64,000 nucleotides of DNA, taken from positions 22,412,501 to 22,476,500 of the forward strand of contig NW_024465369.1 of the NCBI RefSeq assembly GCF_017591425.1, given 5' to 3'. This document shows, piece after piece, positions 32,687 through 44,997 of this stretch (position 1 is the stretch's first letter; each line of letters opens with the position of its first letter). Made by a program: the position numbers and the translations under genes. The DNA is from Ochotona curzoniae. Lineage: Eukaryota > Chordata > Mammalia > Lagomorpha > Ochotonidae. Below the pieces are notes generated by a model, which was not told the origin of the DNA, searched no databases, and saw only the letters and a program-made list of their open reading frames with translations.

Positions 32687-33591
32687 GTATTTTGTAAATC
32701 ATGCCTCTGGCCACTCAGGCGTCCACATGTTGTGATGAATCTGCACATGTTCTCCTCCTCCCTCTCTTCCTGGTTGTTAAGCTTGCTTTCTGTTAAACAC
32801 CAGTTAGGTTTTTGAAAAGACACCCAAAGCAAATAGAAGCTTTCTCTTATTTTCTTATTTTCTGTGGTGCTGTCTCTCACTTCATCATACTGGCTGGCTT
32901 GTGTCGTGCGCTTTGCCTGATGCTCAGGTCAGACTGCCTCCAATGGACTTGAACTGTCCTTGCATGGGATCTGTGGTGGCAGCGCCTAGATCCATTTGGT
33001 CCATGAACACATACATTAGTCTTTGTTTTGTGATCTGGGGAGGTCTAATGCCAGGTTTTTAGGAGGATGCTTGAAAGAAAAAATTCTTTGAATATTTGCT
33101 TCTACTTGGAAGTCTTTTTGTTCATCCTTGAAAGAAAGTGGAGAAGGAAAAGCCTAATCATTCTACTCAAAAGCACTGTAAAGCTAGTATTATTTTTTAA
33201 TTTCTGCGCGAGATGTGAACAGGGAGGGAGATCTGCCATCCCGTGCATCACTCTCTGTGTGTTCACAGTAACTTTGGGCTGATGGGAACGCAGTGCAGTC
33301 TGCCATGTGGTGGTAGGGACCCAATGCATTCACCCTCATTGCTGCCTCCTAGGGTCCACATTAGGGCGGCTGGAGTCAGGAGCTGGAATTAGTCATAAAC
33401 CCAGACACTCCACACAGGATACCTGTGTCTTCATTAGGCTAAACTCTTAGCACAGGGTTTTCTTTTTTATTTTTTTAAGGAGTTAGCTGGAAATTGGATC
33501 TGACAAATAAAAGCTAGTGATCAGTTGTTGAAATCCTCATTCAGTTTGCTTCTAAACTCCTGTGTTTTAGGTTCCATAAAAATTCTTCTAT

Positions 33592-33990
33592 GTGGGGTGG
33601 GCCTTGTGGCATAGCCAGTAAAGATGCTATCTGTAACACTGGTATCCAGTTTGGGCATTGGTCATGTTCTGGCTGCCCCGTTTCCAAGCCAGCTGCCTGC
33701 TAATGGCCTGGAAAAGCAGCAGAGGTGGCCCAAATACTTAGATCCCTTAACACCCACGTGGGAGACCTAGAAGAAGCTCCTGATTCTTGGCTTTTGCCTG
33801 ATCCAGCCCTGTCCGTTAGGTCTATGGGGAGTGAATCAGTGGATGAAAGATTTCTCCCTTCCTCCTTCCCACCTTCCTCCCTCCCCACTTCCTCCCTCCC
33901 CACTTCCTCCTCCTCCTCCTTCTGTTTCTCTAATTCCATTCTTTCTCCCGTTCACTCTCTGTGACTTAAGTGGATCTTTTTAAAAGTATA
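33592..33990 (+). mobile_element. CSINE with expanded pyrimidine tract
   Basis: The head is 'gtggggtgggccttgtggca'. The usual CTCTCT segment near the 3' end has grown to about 65 bases of CTTCC/CCTCCC repeats (33857-33925) before the tail. Confidence 0.85.
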
Positions 33991-34149
33991 TTGTAAAAAG
34001 AAATCTTTTCATCCATGTATTTTGTCATCTTTTACACAACAATGTTTTGTAACAGTTTTTTCCCAGCATGTTCTTGGGCCCAAAGATTAGATTATACATT
34101 GGAAAGGCCTTTGAATTAGGGGGATGCCCCAATAAATTAGTAAGCAGGA

Positions 34150-34216
34150 TGTATGTGTGTGTGTATATATATGTGTATATAAACATATATATGTATGTAC
34201 ATATATATAAATAAAT
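34150..34216. repeat. (TG/TA)n microsatellite
   Basis: Mixed TG and TA dinucleotides are followed by ATAAATAAA; the tract can fold back on itself. Confidence 0.85.
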
Positions 34217-35693
34217 TTTTTTGGCTAATCTAATGCTGATGCTAAAGGACATGAAAACTTGAGATGCAGGTTCCAAGGCTGATGTTGATCCAACTGCAGC
34301 CGTCACTAACTTTTCCAGCACCACTGCCTTCCTGTGCCCCACTGACCTTCCCTCTTCTCTGTAATTACTCCGGGAGGCCCTTGCAGCCCATGGAGGACCA
34401 AATACTGCATTGACACACTGTGATCTGGTCACCACAAAACAGGCTGCGTGGGGACAGTCCCGCTCGCAGGAGGCCACCTGCCTTTGAGACCTCTGAAGCT
34501 CTGTAATTGACAGTGGCACCTCTGTAGTTGCAAACTCAGAAAGCACTTTCTGCCTTTCCCCTTACAGAAGTGGACTTGTCCATGGGTGGCCTCAGGTGGG
34601 GAAGAGGCCAGAGAGGAAGTGTGTGTGCCCCTGGCCGGTTACAGCCCAGTTTGGGGATTCACGCAGGTTGGGGGGACTCTGGGCAAAGGGCCTGGCTAAC
34701 AGCAGGCGTGTGGTGGGCGGTTGATGAATGTCCTTCTCATTTTGCCTGGCTGCTGTGGTCGGGACAGATGAGAAGCCTGCCCTCTCCACCGAGGTGTGCC
34801 TTGTGAAAGGAGGCTTGGCTGAGGGACTCGCAGCAGCTGGGAGGCGGCTCTCCTGGCTGCCAGAGCCCCTTGTAAAGAAGCAGGTGATCCCTTTTGTGCG
34901 TGCCTAACAGGAGGACACCTCCGCTACTTGAGCGATTGTTCACCAGGTGGTGCTGTCCTGCAGTGAATGCTGAAATGCTACACTCACCAGTGCCAGCCCT
35001 GGGGAATGAGAAACTGGGCTTGTTCCAAGGCTGTCCTTGGACAGGAGCCGAGGCCCTTAAGGAGGGAAAATGAAACATTTGACCCGTGTAGGTAGAGCTC
35101 TTCCCTGCTGTGGTCTGCTTCACTGAGACCTTGACTGTGTCTGGAATGAGGGAGACTGAACCTGTGCCTTGTGTGGGTCCCTGGTTGCCTTCCAGAGAAA
35201 AGCTCCTGCACTCTGTTCTCACCTTTGAAGTCTTGCTGGGTAAAGGGGTTGGGGGCGTGGCCCCATGAGCTGCTCGTTAAATAGCTTGAAGGGGAGCGGG
35301 ACCTTCGCCCAGCCTGTGCATGCACAGACCTATTAGTGCCCCAGTGCCCTGCCAAGGTGGTTTCGAAGTGTGACTCCACCAGCTTGCCTCCTCCCCTCTG
35401 GCTGCGTTAACTGGGAGGGGACTGACTTGGGCCAGAGTCTGAGTGCCCATGCGTGTGTGAGCGTGGCGAACATCTTTGAAAATGAGCAGTCTCCAAAGCA
35501 GGTGTTTATAACCTCTTATGAAAGACTATACTATTGTGATAATATGGGGAAAATCAGTTGGGGAGGATAGGAATTTGGGGGTGTGGAATCACAGACTGCA
35601 TGGAACTGTATCAAAATTTAAACAATTAAAATGATAAATTAAACCTTTGTGGATTGTTTAAAATAAAATCAAATCACTAAAGAAATAGTAACA
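34217..35693. other. unassigned GC-richer DNA
   Basis: Frames up to 161 codons on the minus strand (34737-35222) lack splice sites and domains. A good acceptor (tttccccttacag) ends at 34566 on the plus strand, but no convincing donor follows. Confidence 0.3.
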
Positions 35694-36025
35694 AGGGTTC
35701 AACATGGTGGCCTAGCAGCTAAAGTGCTCACCTTTAACACGCTGGGATCCCATATGGGCGCTGGTTCTAATCCTGGCAGATCCACTTCCTGTCCGGCTCT
35801 CTGCTTGTGGCCTGGGAAAGCAGTCTAGGATGGCCCAAAGCCTTGGGAATCTACATCCGTGTGGGAGACCTGGATGAGGTTCCTGGATCCTGGCTTTGGA
35901 TTGGCGCAGCACTGGCCGTTGCAGTTACTTGGGGAGTGAAACGTTGGATGGAAGATCTTCCTCTCTGTGTCTCCTCCTCTAGGTATATCTGACTTTGCAA
36001 TAAAAATAAATAAATCTTTTTAAAA
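35694..36025 (+). mobile_element. CSINE, young sense copy
   Basis: It has an intact B-box region (ggttctaatcc) and a tail of AATAAA repeats. The flanks 'aaatagtaaca' and 'aaatagtgaca' form an 11 bp duplication with one mismatch. Confidence 0.92.
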
Positions 36026-36235
36026 AATAGTGACAAAATAGATGTATCAAGTTTTTTAAAAAAGTAAAGAAAATGAGCATTCTCTAAGGCAGATATAGCA
36101 CTAAAATGAGTTCTTCCTATGGGCTCCTGAGTCCATCACTGGAAGTGTATCTTTGGCTTCCTCCTGTTGGCAAGAATACACTCACTGAGCATCACAGGAG
36201 GAGAGGAGTTGGAGGCAGAATAAGGCAAATGTTAG

Positions 36236-36293
36236 CACTCGGGTACCAGGCAGGTGGTGAGTGCCACTCGGGTACCAGGCAGGTGGTGAGTGC
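36236..36293. repeat. perfect 29 bp tandem duplication
   Basis: The unit beginning CACTCGGGTACCAGGCAGG occupies 36236-36264 and is repeated exactly at 36265-36293, so the duplication is recent. Confidence 0.95.
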
Positions 36294-36984
36294 CGAGGAA
36301 ACCGGGGGAGATTCTGCAGGCTGGGGTGGGCGTGCCAGCGACATTTGAGCTCTGCCTGGGGGCTGGCTATTTTCCAGAGTGGGGAGGGTGTCTCATGGTG
36401 AGTGAGGTGTGAAGTTGATGAGTGGCGAGGCGCCTGGAAAGTTAGGACTGGGAGAGAAGTGTGCAAAGCAGGTGCCCAGGCTGACATGACAGCTGCACCA
36501 TAGGTGGGAGATTCTTGGCTCATTTGTTTAAATCTCTAAGTCTGGGAGGACTGACTGACTGACTTTCCTCTCTCACTTTGGGTTAAAGGTGCCTGAGAAG
36601 AGCCTTGGGTCCTGTCCATGTGCTGGACAAGCGGTCAGCTGAGCATCTGTGCACACCAAAGTCTCTTGCCTTTGGATTTGTAGGGAGGCCAGGACTGCCT
36701 CTCTGCACTGTGTGCTGCTTTACCCACTGGGTGCATGGCTGTGCAGGAGTCTGCAGTGTTCTTGTCAGCTTCTGTGGTCACCTTGTGCTAAGGATCTTCC
36801 CAGGTACCCCAAGAGAGGGTGGCAGACAAGTGGAGCCTGGGGTGAGGTGCGGTGAGCCAGTCCAGGGAGATCATCTCACACAAGATTCCCACCCTCTACC
36901 ACCCTCACAGATGGGGAGCTCAGAGACGGGTTCTTTCCTGAACAGGTTGGGGACCTTCAAAGAAAATCCCAGGACTGGGTCATG

Positions 36985-37305
36985 GGTGCAGCATTATGGC
37001 ATAATGGGGAAAGGTGCTGGCTGCAGTGCCAATTTCCCTTACAGGTAATGTTTCGTGTCCTGGCTGTTCTGCTTCTGATCTTGCTCCCTTCGAATGACCC
37101 AGAAAAGGAGCAGAGGATGGTCCAAATTCTTGGGCCCTGCTACTCACATGGGAGACCTGGACAAAAGCTCATGACTTTGATCTGGCCAAGCCCCAGCTGT
37201 TTTCACCATCTGAGCAGTGACCAGTAAAAGGAAGATCGTCTCTCTTCCCCCCTCTTTCTTTGTAACTTTAAAATAGAGAAATGAATCTCTAAAAAATAAG
37301 TTGGA
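36985..37305 (+). mobile_element. CSINE, old sense copy
   Basis: The head 'gtgcagcattatggcataat' and the body with 'cacatgggagacctggacaa' are followed by a tail 'gaatctctaaaaaa'. Confidence 0.75.
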
Positions 37306-38803
37306 TTTGTTATTCAAAGAAAATGAAGCAAGACTTTAATAAAACCACTGTTAATCATGTGGAAGCTTTGGTCCATCCTTTCAGAGGTTTCTCGAGTTTG
37401 TTGAGTTGGGCTTCTTTCAGAGTTTTGGGGTCTCTGTTCACGGTGTCTAGGATGGTCCTTTGCCACTGCACACATTTGATGTATGTTGGCTACATGGCTT
37501 GAGATCTCAGTTTATAGGCTGCATATGTGACAGTACAGCTTGATGGCAGTTTCTCAGATGTTTCATAAAGGCAGGTTGCCCCTCTGTTCTTTGTTACTGT
37601 CATTTTCTATGAAAACTTTGTAAAGCCTAATTAATTGCAAGCCTCCTCCTTGCTTCAAGAGAACAGATAAGGGGACATTTACAACCTGCTCTAGGCCAAA
37701 TGCTCTTCATAAAGTGACCTTCTAGGTTCCTGTGAGTTGGTATTGGCTCAGGGCCCATCCCCTGCAGGGTCTGTAGACTAACCTGTTCCTTGGAAGTTGT
37801 GTCATTTCCCCACTGCCACCAGGTTGCACAGAGGATTGTCTCATTGTGTGGCCTCAGGAACTTTAGGAATAGTGAAGCCTGCGTTGTGGCTTTCCTACTG
37901 TAGTCTTCTGTGTAACCTGTGATGCAGAAATATCTCAGGGGGTAGGGCATGGAGGGTAAGCTGGAGGAAGAGGGACTTCTCTTTCAGGCAGGTTTTTAGC
38001 AGGGGGCTTCTGAAAGTCCCTGGGAGAAAATGGGATTAAAACATAAGCTTATTTTTGTATGCAGTATTCGGAATTCATGCCTACATGCATCTGTGTTTTC
38101 TGCCTCCCACGAGAAGCGTGATGTGAGGCATCCACTTCTCTCCTTGAAGAGGGAGGATTTTTCTAGACTGGGTCTCCAGCTGACTGTGAAGTGAGCACAG
38201 CGTGGAGGACAGAAGTTGATACTGCCCTGCCTGAAGGTGAGCCGCGGGACCTCCAGGACAGACTGGCTGGTGGGGGCTGCTGAGGGCTCTGACCTGCATC
38301 TCTGCTTCTGGGTGCTGTTACTGAACTCCACCGAGGATGGGGTCAAGATCAGAGCTGCCTCCAGAAATGCCCATGTGGGGTGTCCCAGTGCTCTGCCATC
38401 TGTCCTGTGTGGCTGGCCAGCAGGGTTTTGTTTTCTGCCTTCATCTCTCCTGCTGACTCTGGCTAATCCACGAAGGTCAGAGTGGTCACATTGCTCTTCC
38501 AAACTTTGGGAGATTTTGCTAAAAGGCATAGGTTTTCAAGAGGGGCAAAGCAGCAGAATACATCTCAGAATTGGGGTTCTGGGACTGACCCAGATAGGCT
38601 GAGTTGAGATCCCAGGCAGGAGTTCCTGCTCTGGGTTTGTTTTTTTTTTTTAATTATATCTCTACAAGTGCTGCTGATAAGTATCACTGCTGCGGTCTGA
38701 TAGCCCCGTAGGATAGAGCTTGAAGACACAAAGACTGTGCCACATCTGAAGAAGCCATTTGCTTACATTGAACAACACCTACAAAGAGGAGGAAGTAGTG
38801 GTT
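37306..38803. other. unassigned DNA
   Basis: The 177-codon minus-strand frame at 37996-38529 has no splice context and overlaps a 128-codon plus-strand frame. No exon is called. Confidence 0.3.
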
Positions 38804-39126
38804 TGTTTTTTTTTTTTTAATTGGAAAGTCAGATATACAAAGAGGAGGAGACATGGAGAGGAAAATCTTTTGTCCAATGATTCACTCCCCAAGTGAGCAC
38901 AACAACTGGAGCTGAACGATTCAAAGCCAGGGAGCCAGGAGCTTCTTCCGGGTCTCCCACATGGGTGCAGGGTCCTGAGGCTTTGGGCTGTCCTCAACTG
39001 CCCTCCCAGGCCACAGGCAGGGAGCTGGATGGGAAGCAGTGCTGCCAGGATTGGAACTGGTGCACATATGTGATCCCAGCACACACAAGGTGAAGACCTT
39101 AGCCACTAGGCCACTGCACAGTGCCT
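38804..39126 (-). mobile_element. CSINE, fairly young
   Basis: Full length, with flanks 'gaagtagtggttt' and 'gaagtagtatttt' as the target duplication. Confidence 0.92.
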
Positions 39127-39906
39127 GAAGTAGTATTTTTAAGGGAGCACATGTCAGCCTTTTTAAATACTGAAATCTTTTGCTATATATGGCTAACTGT
39201 TCTAGTTATTGATATTTGAGATGTTTGAAATTTTGAAAAATACTTGTGTGTGGAGTAGACTTGAAAACAAAAATCTCTTTCTTAGTATGTGCAGATGTTT
39301 GGGGGAGTTTTAAAACTCCACTGACAAGTTTAACCAGTTGACACTGCCAAGCCAAACATGCCCTTGTGCCATAATACGATGCATAGAGCAGTTTTATAAC
39401 TTCAACCTAAAACTGCATGGGACAACATTTTCTGTGGTTCTAACTGCAAACAACAAGGAAGGAGACATTAAAGCACAGACTACTAAATTCAGCAAGAGTG
39501 TAGGCTTTTTTTGAGAGGGGGAATCCAGGTGGTAATGTGCTTAAATGGAATTTTACAGGAGATTTGCATATTGAAAGCCAGACTTTCTACTTAGGGAAAC
39601 ATATTTGTTAAAATATTATTGAAATAGCACTTTGGATGTGTTGCCCTTAAAGACTGACCCAATGGAGTATTTTCAGTAAGTATATGGTAGAGAATTAGCT
39701 GATTTTTGTCCCTTGTCTTCTGAAAATAGATACCCGTGAACTTGCAAAAATCATGTTAAATGGTTTTGTGGGTTTTAGCTGAGTCTCGTGCAGATTCTTT
39801 TGCTGTGAATGAAACCTTGCAAGTCATTGTTACTAAGGTTTTATCATGAGATGGATTTGCTGGAGAATGGTAAGCCTCAGTTTCCTTCTTTCAAGATTTA
39901 TTTATT

Positions 39907-40228
39907 TATTTTAAAGATTTATTTATTTTTTATTGAAAAGTTAGATATACAGAGAGAAGGGGAGACAGAAAGATATTCTGTCTGCTAGTTCACTCACCAA
40001 GTAGCCACAGTGGCTGGAGCTGAGCCAATCCAAAGCCAGGAGCCAGGAGCTTCTTCTGGGTCTCCCACGTGGGTCAGAGTCCTAAGGCTTTTGGGCCATC
40101 CTCGACTGCTTTCCCAGGCCACAAGCAGGGAGCTGGATGGGAAGAACAGCAGCCAAGATATGATCTGGCACCCATATGGGATCCCAATGTGTGTAAGGAC
40201 TTTAGCTGCTAGCCTACCACGCGGGGCC
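39907..40228 (-). mobile_element. CSINE, young, inserted in the tail of another CSINE
   Basis: A perfect 15 bp duplication CAAGATTTATTTATT (39892-39906 and 40229-40243) is itself the reversed tail of the older CSINE that follows. Confidence 0.93.
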
Positions 40229-40498
40229 CAAGATTTATTTATTAATTTGAAACACGTAGAGTAAGGGAGATTCAGGAAAGATTTATCTTTGGTGTACTGG
40301 TTCACTCCCTAAATGTCTACCCTGGGTTTCGCCAGGACTAATCTTGGTTTCCCAAGTGGTAGTAGGAGCCGGAGCTCTGACGGCTTTTTAGCAGAGAGCT
40401 GGATCTGACACGGAGCAGCCAGGACTAGGCTTAGTGCTCTTACGGGATGTCAGGGTAGCACGTAGTTCAACTGACTGTATCACCACACTGGTGCCGGA
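40229..40498 (-). mobile_element. CSINE, old copy
   Basis: The reversed tail 'agatttatttattaatttga', degraded body, and head 'tatcaccacactggtgccgg' are seen. Confidence 0.75.
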
Positions 40499-40879
40499 GT
40501 TTGAGTTTTGAAGTAAATGAGGTTATAGAGTAGGAAGGACGTTGCCTGTAGCATGTGATCCAGTTTCCATGGTCTGAACTACGTAGGAACTGCTGTTGTT
40601 GAAGTCCCAATAGCCTCTGGTCACTTTGTTCATTCTTTCTGTAGCTGTGGATGTTGCTGCTTCCCATATTTGAGACTTTGTGTATTGGTATCCTTTGCTC
40701 CATTCTGCTCTGCTTTGCTTTTTCATCTTTGATTCTTCCAGTGAGGACTGCAGTGAGTCCTACTGTGCCTGCCCTTGTGTGTTTGCGCTCCCTGGGCCAG
40801 GTGCATCCTTCTAGTTTGCCCAGCCCCTTTGGCAGATTTCAGTACATCTGAGGCTTCGGGCACCACCCACACGTTAATG

Positions 40880-41215
40880 ACCTCCAAACAGTTCTCTGAA
40901 CTCACCCACATCTCAATCATTCGGGTATTTCTACTTGGATGATTCATAGGAACTTTTGACTCAGGATATCTAACTCAAACTTATTTCCCCCCTAATTATC
41001 ACATTATCACCTGCTTCCTGCCCCCACTTGAAACCCTTTCTCTGTCTCCCTCTCTTTCTCTCTCTCACATCACCACCACCAACCCACCTCCCTGCACCCC
41101 CATCCCTGTGTTCTGTCAGCTTGTCACATTTTGGTTTTTGCTACTGCTTTTTCCCTGTCACTCAAGCCAGAAATCTGCGACTCATCCTTCCTCCTCCCTG
41201 TCAACCTTATAATTG
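40880..41215 (+). repeat. ancient interspersed repeat, L2-like
   Basis: 'tacttggatgattcatagga', 'atctaactcaaactta' and 'agaaatctgcgactcatcct' resemble a widespread old mammalian LINE (L2-like) block. The family is uncertain. Confidence 0.3.
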
Positions 41216-41302
41216 TTAATTAAGTTGCCTTTTTCCTGTCATTAGTAAACAAGATTAAGGGGGAATTTCAGAGTTATGCTGCTAATAGTTAATTCTTTTT
41301 TA

Positions 41303-41622
41303 AAGATTTATTTATTTTTGTTAGAAAGTCAGCTATACAGAGAGGAGAGACGGAGATGAAAGTCTTCTGTCTGCTGATTCACTCCTCATGTGGCTGCAAA
41401 GACTGGAGCTGAGCTGAGTAGATCCGAAGCCATGAGTTTGTTTTAGGTCTCCCACGTGGATTCAGGGTCCTAAGGCTTTAGACTGTCCTTGACTGCTTTC
41501 CCACGCCACAAGCAGGGAGCTGGAATGGGAAGCGTGGCTGCTGGGACATGAATTGCCACCCATTTGGGATCCTGGTGCATGCAAGGCAAAAACTTTAGCC
41601 ACTAGGCTACCGTGCTGGGCCC
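41303..41622 (-). mobile_element. CSINE, cluster member 1
   Basis: Flanks 'taatagttaattctttttt' (41284-41302) and 'taataattaattctttttt' (41623-41641) form a 19 bp duplication with one mismatch. Confidence 0.92.
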
Positions 41623-41642
41623 TAATAATTAATTCTTTTTTT

Positions 41643-41965
41643 TAAAAGATTTATTTTTATTATTTTTTTATTGGAAAGGTGGATATACAGAGAGGAGAGA
41701 CAGAGAGGAAGATCTTCCGTTCGATGATTCACTCCCCAAGTGAGCGCAACGGCTGATGCTATGCCGATCCAAAGCCAGGAGCCTCCTCCGGGTCTCCCAC
41801 GCGGGTGCAGGGTCCTAAAGCTTTGGGCCATCCTCAACTGCTTTCCCGGGCCACAGGCAGGGAGCTGGATGGGAAGCGGGGCTGCCGGGATAGAACCGGC
41901 GCCCATATGGGATCCTGGGCATGTAAGGCGAGGACCTTAACCACTTGCGCCACTGCGCCGGGACC
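41643..41965 (-). mobile_element. CSINE, cluster member 2, young
   Basis: Full length with the young-subfamily head and CpGs. It sits in the right-hand duplication of member 1. Its own duplication is unclear (possibly TTCTTTT). Confidence 0.92.
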
Positions 41966-41995
41966 AGTTCTTTTAAAAATTTTTAAAAAGCTTTA

Positions 41996-42190
41996 TTTAC
42001 TTAGATCCTTGGGACCTTGTACCCATATGAGAGATCCAGAAGGGGCTCCTGGCTCTTGGTTCCTGGCTTCAGATGGGCTCAGCTCTGGACATTGCGGTCA
42101 CTTGGGGAGTGAACCAGTAGGCAGAAGGTCTTTCTGTTTCTCCTTTTCTGTAGATCTGACTTTCCAATAAAAATAAACCAATCTCTGGGG
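41996..42190 (+). mobile_element. CSINE, cluster member 3, 5'-truncated
   Basis: It starts mid-body ('ttagatccttgggaccttg') and runs to a tail with AATAAA. It lies tail to tail with member 4. Confidence 0.88.
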
Positions 42191-42525
42191 GAAAAAAAAG
42201 AAAAAAAAGGTTTACTTACTTGAAAGGGAGAGTTAGAGAGAGGGACAGACACAGAGAGGCCTTCTAGCCACTGGTTCTCTCCCCAAATGGTCATAGTGGC
42301 CAGGGCTGGGCCAAAGTAAAACTAAAAGCCAGGAGCTTGTTCTGGGTTTGCCACGTGGGGCCAGTGCCCCAAGCATTCAGACTATCCTTGATTGCTTTTG
42401 TAGGAACATTTTCAGGGAGCTGGAGGGGAAGTGGAGCAGCTGGGGTATGAACTGGTGCCCATATGAGATGTCTACTGTGCAGGTCCTGGCTTACCTTAGT
42501 ACCCACAGTGCCGACACCTGACTGT
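42191..42525 (-). mobile_element. CSINE, cluster member 4
   Basis: A reversed A-rich tail at 42191-42212 and full body are seen, with head 'cccacagtgccgacacctg'. Confidence 0.82.
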
Positions 42526-42634
42526 TCATTCTTATGAGCTTTAAAACTCGCATTCAGTCTTTAAGTACAATCATGTGAAATAATTATGATCATTTATGTT
42601 ACATGCATTCTATAAATAGTTCTGTAGTTTTCAT

Positions 42635-42812
42635 TTTTTAGTAAGTTTTATTTATTTTTGTTTGAAAGGTAACTTTTATAAAGAGGAGAAACAAAGAGGT
42701 CTTCCATCTGCTGGTTCTCTTTCCAAGTGGCTGTAATGACCAAAGCTTAGTTGATCCAAAACCTGAGGACGGGATCATCCTCTGCAGGCAGAGGATTAGC
42801 TTGCCCAGCCCC
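42635..42812 (-). mobile_element. CSINE, internally deleted
   Basis: The tail and 3' body are joined directly to a head fragment 'gaggattagcttgcccagcc', leaving about half the usual length. Confidence 0.7.
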
Positions 42813-43329
42813 TCATGTTTATTTTTATGATGATTCTAAGGTGTACCATCTCTCCTAAGTGGAGAATGTGAAATTCAGAGAGGCAAGCACAGGCCCGAGT
42901 TTGCAGGGCAAGGAAATTGTGGTAGAGGTGGTGTTTGCTCTACCTGAGGGCAGGGCTTGGGTCTTATTCAGATTTATACCCATCGGGCTTTATAGGTTGT
43001 CTTGCATAGAGGGTGCTGGAGATGCAGCTCTCCGTGGCAGAATCATGGTCCGTTTCATCTGTGGCTTCTTCTAGCTCCCAGCTTGGTTTCCTTCCAGCTG
43101 TATGTCAGCTGAAATGAAGTCAGTGGGATCCTACTGTTACCCTCACAGGGTTTTTAGGAGAAGAAATGGGATTGCTCTGAGGGAAAGAGGTCTGTGACTC
43201 AAGGAAATTTGAGGCATTCTGCTGGGCTATGGGGTTTGATAGTTGCCTGGCCCAGATGAGGCTCTCCTTGATCATAAACAACAGCCTGTGTAAACTCTGC
43301 TGCACCTCAGAGTGGTTGTGCTTATTCAG
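42813..43329. other. unassigned DNA upstream of a candidate exon
   Basis: A possible old MIR/L2 remnant lies near 42840-43000. Nothing else was recognised. Confidence 0.25.
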
Positions 43330-43487
43330 TCATTCACATGCAAATGACAAGAAAAAGGCTCTTTCAAGTAGAGCTTGCTAATAAAGATGATACACACAGA
43401 ATCCATTTCTGTTATTGGTTCCCAGTAAGACAATTCCAGAGCAAAATAGGATCTGATGAACAGAACGCTGATGCTGTGCAGGTACAG
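43330..43487 (+). other. candidate coding exon, gene unknown
   Basis: An acceptor (ttattcag) ends at 43329 and a near-ideal donor CAG|GTAAGT begins at 43488. After two leading bases the 158 bp segment is open for 52 codons in one frame, including RKRLFQVELANKDDTHRIHF and then CYWFPVRQFQSKIGSDEQN. The composition is protein-like and mixed-charge, without low complexity. It lies in no recognised repeat. It would enter in phase 1 and leave in phase 0. I do not recognise the protein. The pyrimidine tract is only moderate, so it may be a retropseudogene piece or chance. Confidence 0.35.
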
Positions 43488-44997
43488 GTAAGTGAACCCA
43501 GTCTCCTGGAGTGGTCTTTGTTCTGTCAAACTGACTGTGGAGGATGAATGGGGGACCCAAGTGGACCCCAAGTTACACCATGGATGGCTTCCTGTCTGTT
43601 TCCTTACAGTCTTTCCTGTTGCCTTGTACGTAGGACATACACTTCACCTTCGCCAGCCTGCAATAAATCCCTCTTTAATCGTTCTCCCTTTTCCATCATT
43701 ATTTTTGTGCCAAGGATTGTCTGCGGAGAGAGTCTGTTTTAAAGGATATATAAAACAGTTGCTCCACGTGGAGTTCAGGGATTGTTTAATTTTCTAAGCC
43801 TTCGTTTTCTATAAAATTGCTCTGTGCTTCAGGGGACTGTGCCATATATTTTCAGGGGTGGTTTTGACTGCAGCCTAGTAGCGTGTGCTTGCTGCATGGG
43901 AGGGCCTTGGGGGGAAACAGCTGTTACCATCCTAACACAGCTCTCAAAGACCTGTACTTTGGCACTGCAGAGGAGTTATCTTGGTTGCTAATAGAATCAG
44001 GGAGCGTTTCTGTAAGAAACTTGGGCAGAGAGCAGAGTCTACAGCCATGGCTCTCAAGGCTTCCCGATGAGCTGAGGCTCCATGAGAAACAGGTTCTCAG
44101 TTGTACCCAAGACCTGTTAATTGCAAACTCTTGAGAGTGGAAGCCAGTTGTCTGCAACTTAGCTGGCCCTCCACGAGATTCCTATGCAGTTACCTGGCCT
44201 AGAGTTAGAGACATCTTCCTGGAGAGGGTGGGAGGAACTCTGGCAGGGCCAGCTAGGATGTCCTGAGAACTGTGAGAGAGAGTGGAGAGGAGGCCTGGAC
44301 AGGATGAGGCAGAGTTGTTTGGTTGACAGGCATGGAGGCCAGGAGGATGCACAGCCTTGGTGTCTGGTGGACTCACAGGGTGCTTATCAACAGGATCCTG
44401 GAACACAGGAGGTGAGTGGGGTTTTGGAGGTGGGGACAAGAGTGAGTTTTAATTTTGGATCTGCTGAGTTTGTGTTGCTGGGACTGTAGTCAGCAAGTTG
44501 GAAGAAAAGTACTGTATTAGGAGAGGTCGAACAATGACAAATGGATATTGTGAGTCACCTCTGTTGGAAATAGCTGTAGAAATCTGATCATTGTCCCAAG
44601 CAAGGTGGCACAGAGAAGCAAACCAAAGACAGACTGCTGTGGAGCTGGTGTCTGGGAGTATGACCTCTAGTTAAAACCAGGTCATCAAAACAGAGATGGA
44701 GTTTTGCTGTCTGGCTCCAGGGTGTGGAGTAGAGACTTCTTGTATGTCACCTTGGGATCTAAGCTTAGGGTGCAAGGCAACGCTGTAGGATATGTCTTTC
44801 CTTCACTGAAGGGAGTGGGCTGAGATGTTGGGAGCTAAGATGTGGCCTGGAGTACGCTGCTGAGATTCCCTGTGTCCTGTTTTCATCAGAAGAGAGTAGC
44901 AAAGGATGTAGTTCATTCCTGCTTGTTGTCATGGTGGGAGCTAAAGATTATGTCTATGAAACGAGTGCCTCCAGTTCTACTGTGGTTTTGATGCTTT
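43488..44997. other. unassigned intron-like DNA
   Basis: No supported gene or repeat is seen. Frames near 44184-44489 are open on both strands and look like chance. Confidence 0.3.

Noticed and set aside
34025..34546. 173-codon minus-strand frame
   Set aside because: Its C-terminal third is a translated TA/TG microsatellite; no protein features.
34567..34663. Plus-strand segment after a strong acceptor (tttccccttacag)
   Set aside because: The nearest donor-like site is weak and the encoded sequence looks random, so no exon is called.
34737..35222. 161-codon minus-strand frame
   Set aside because: GC-rich region with overlapping frames on both strands, no domain, no splice context, no initiation signal.
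37996..38529. 177-codon minus-strand frame
   Set aside because: It overlaps a long plus-strand frame, is low in recognisable motifs and lacks splice sites; most likely chance.
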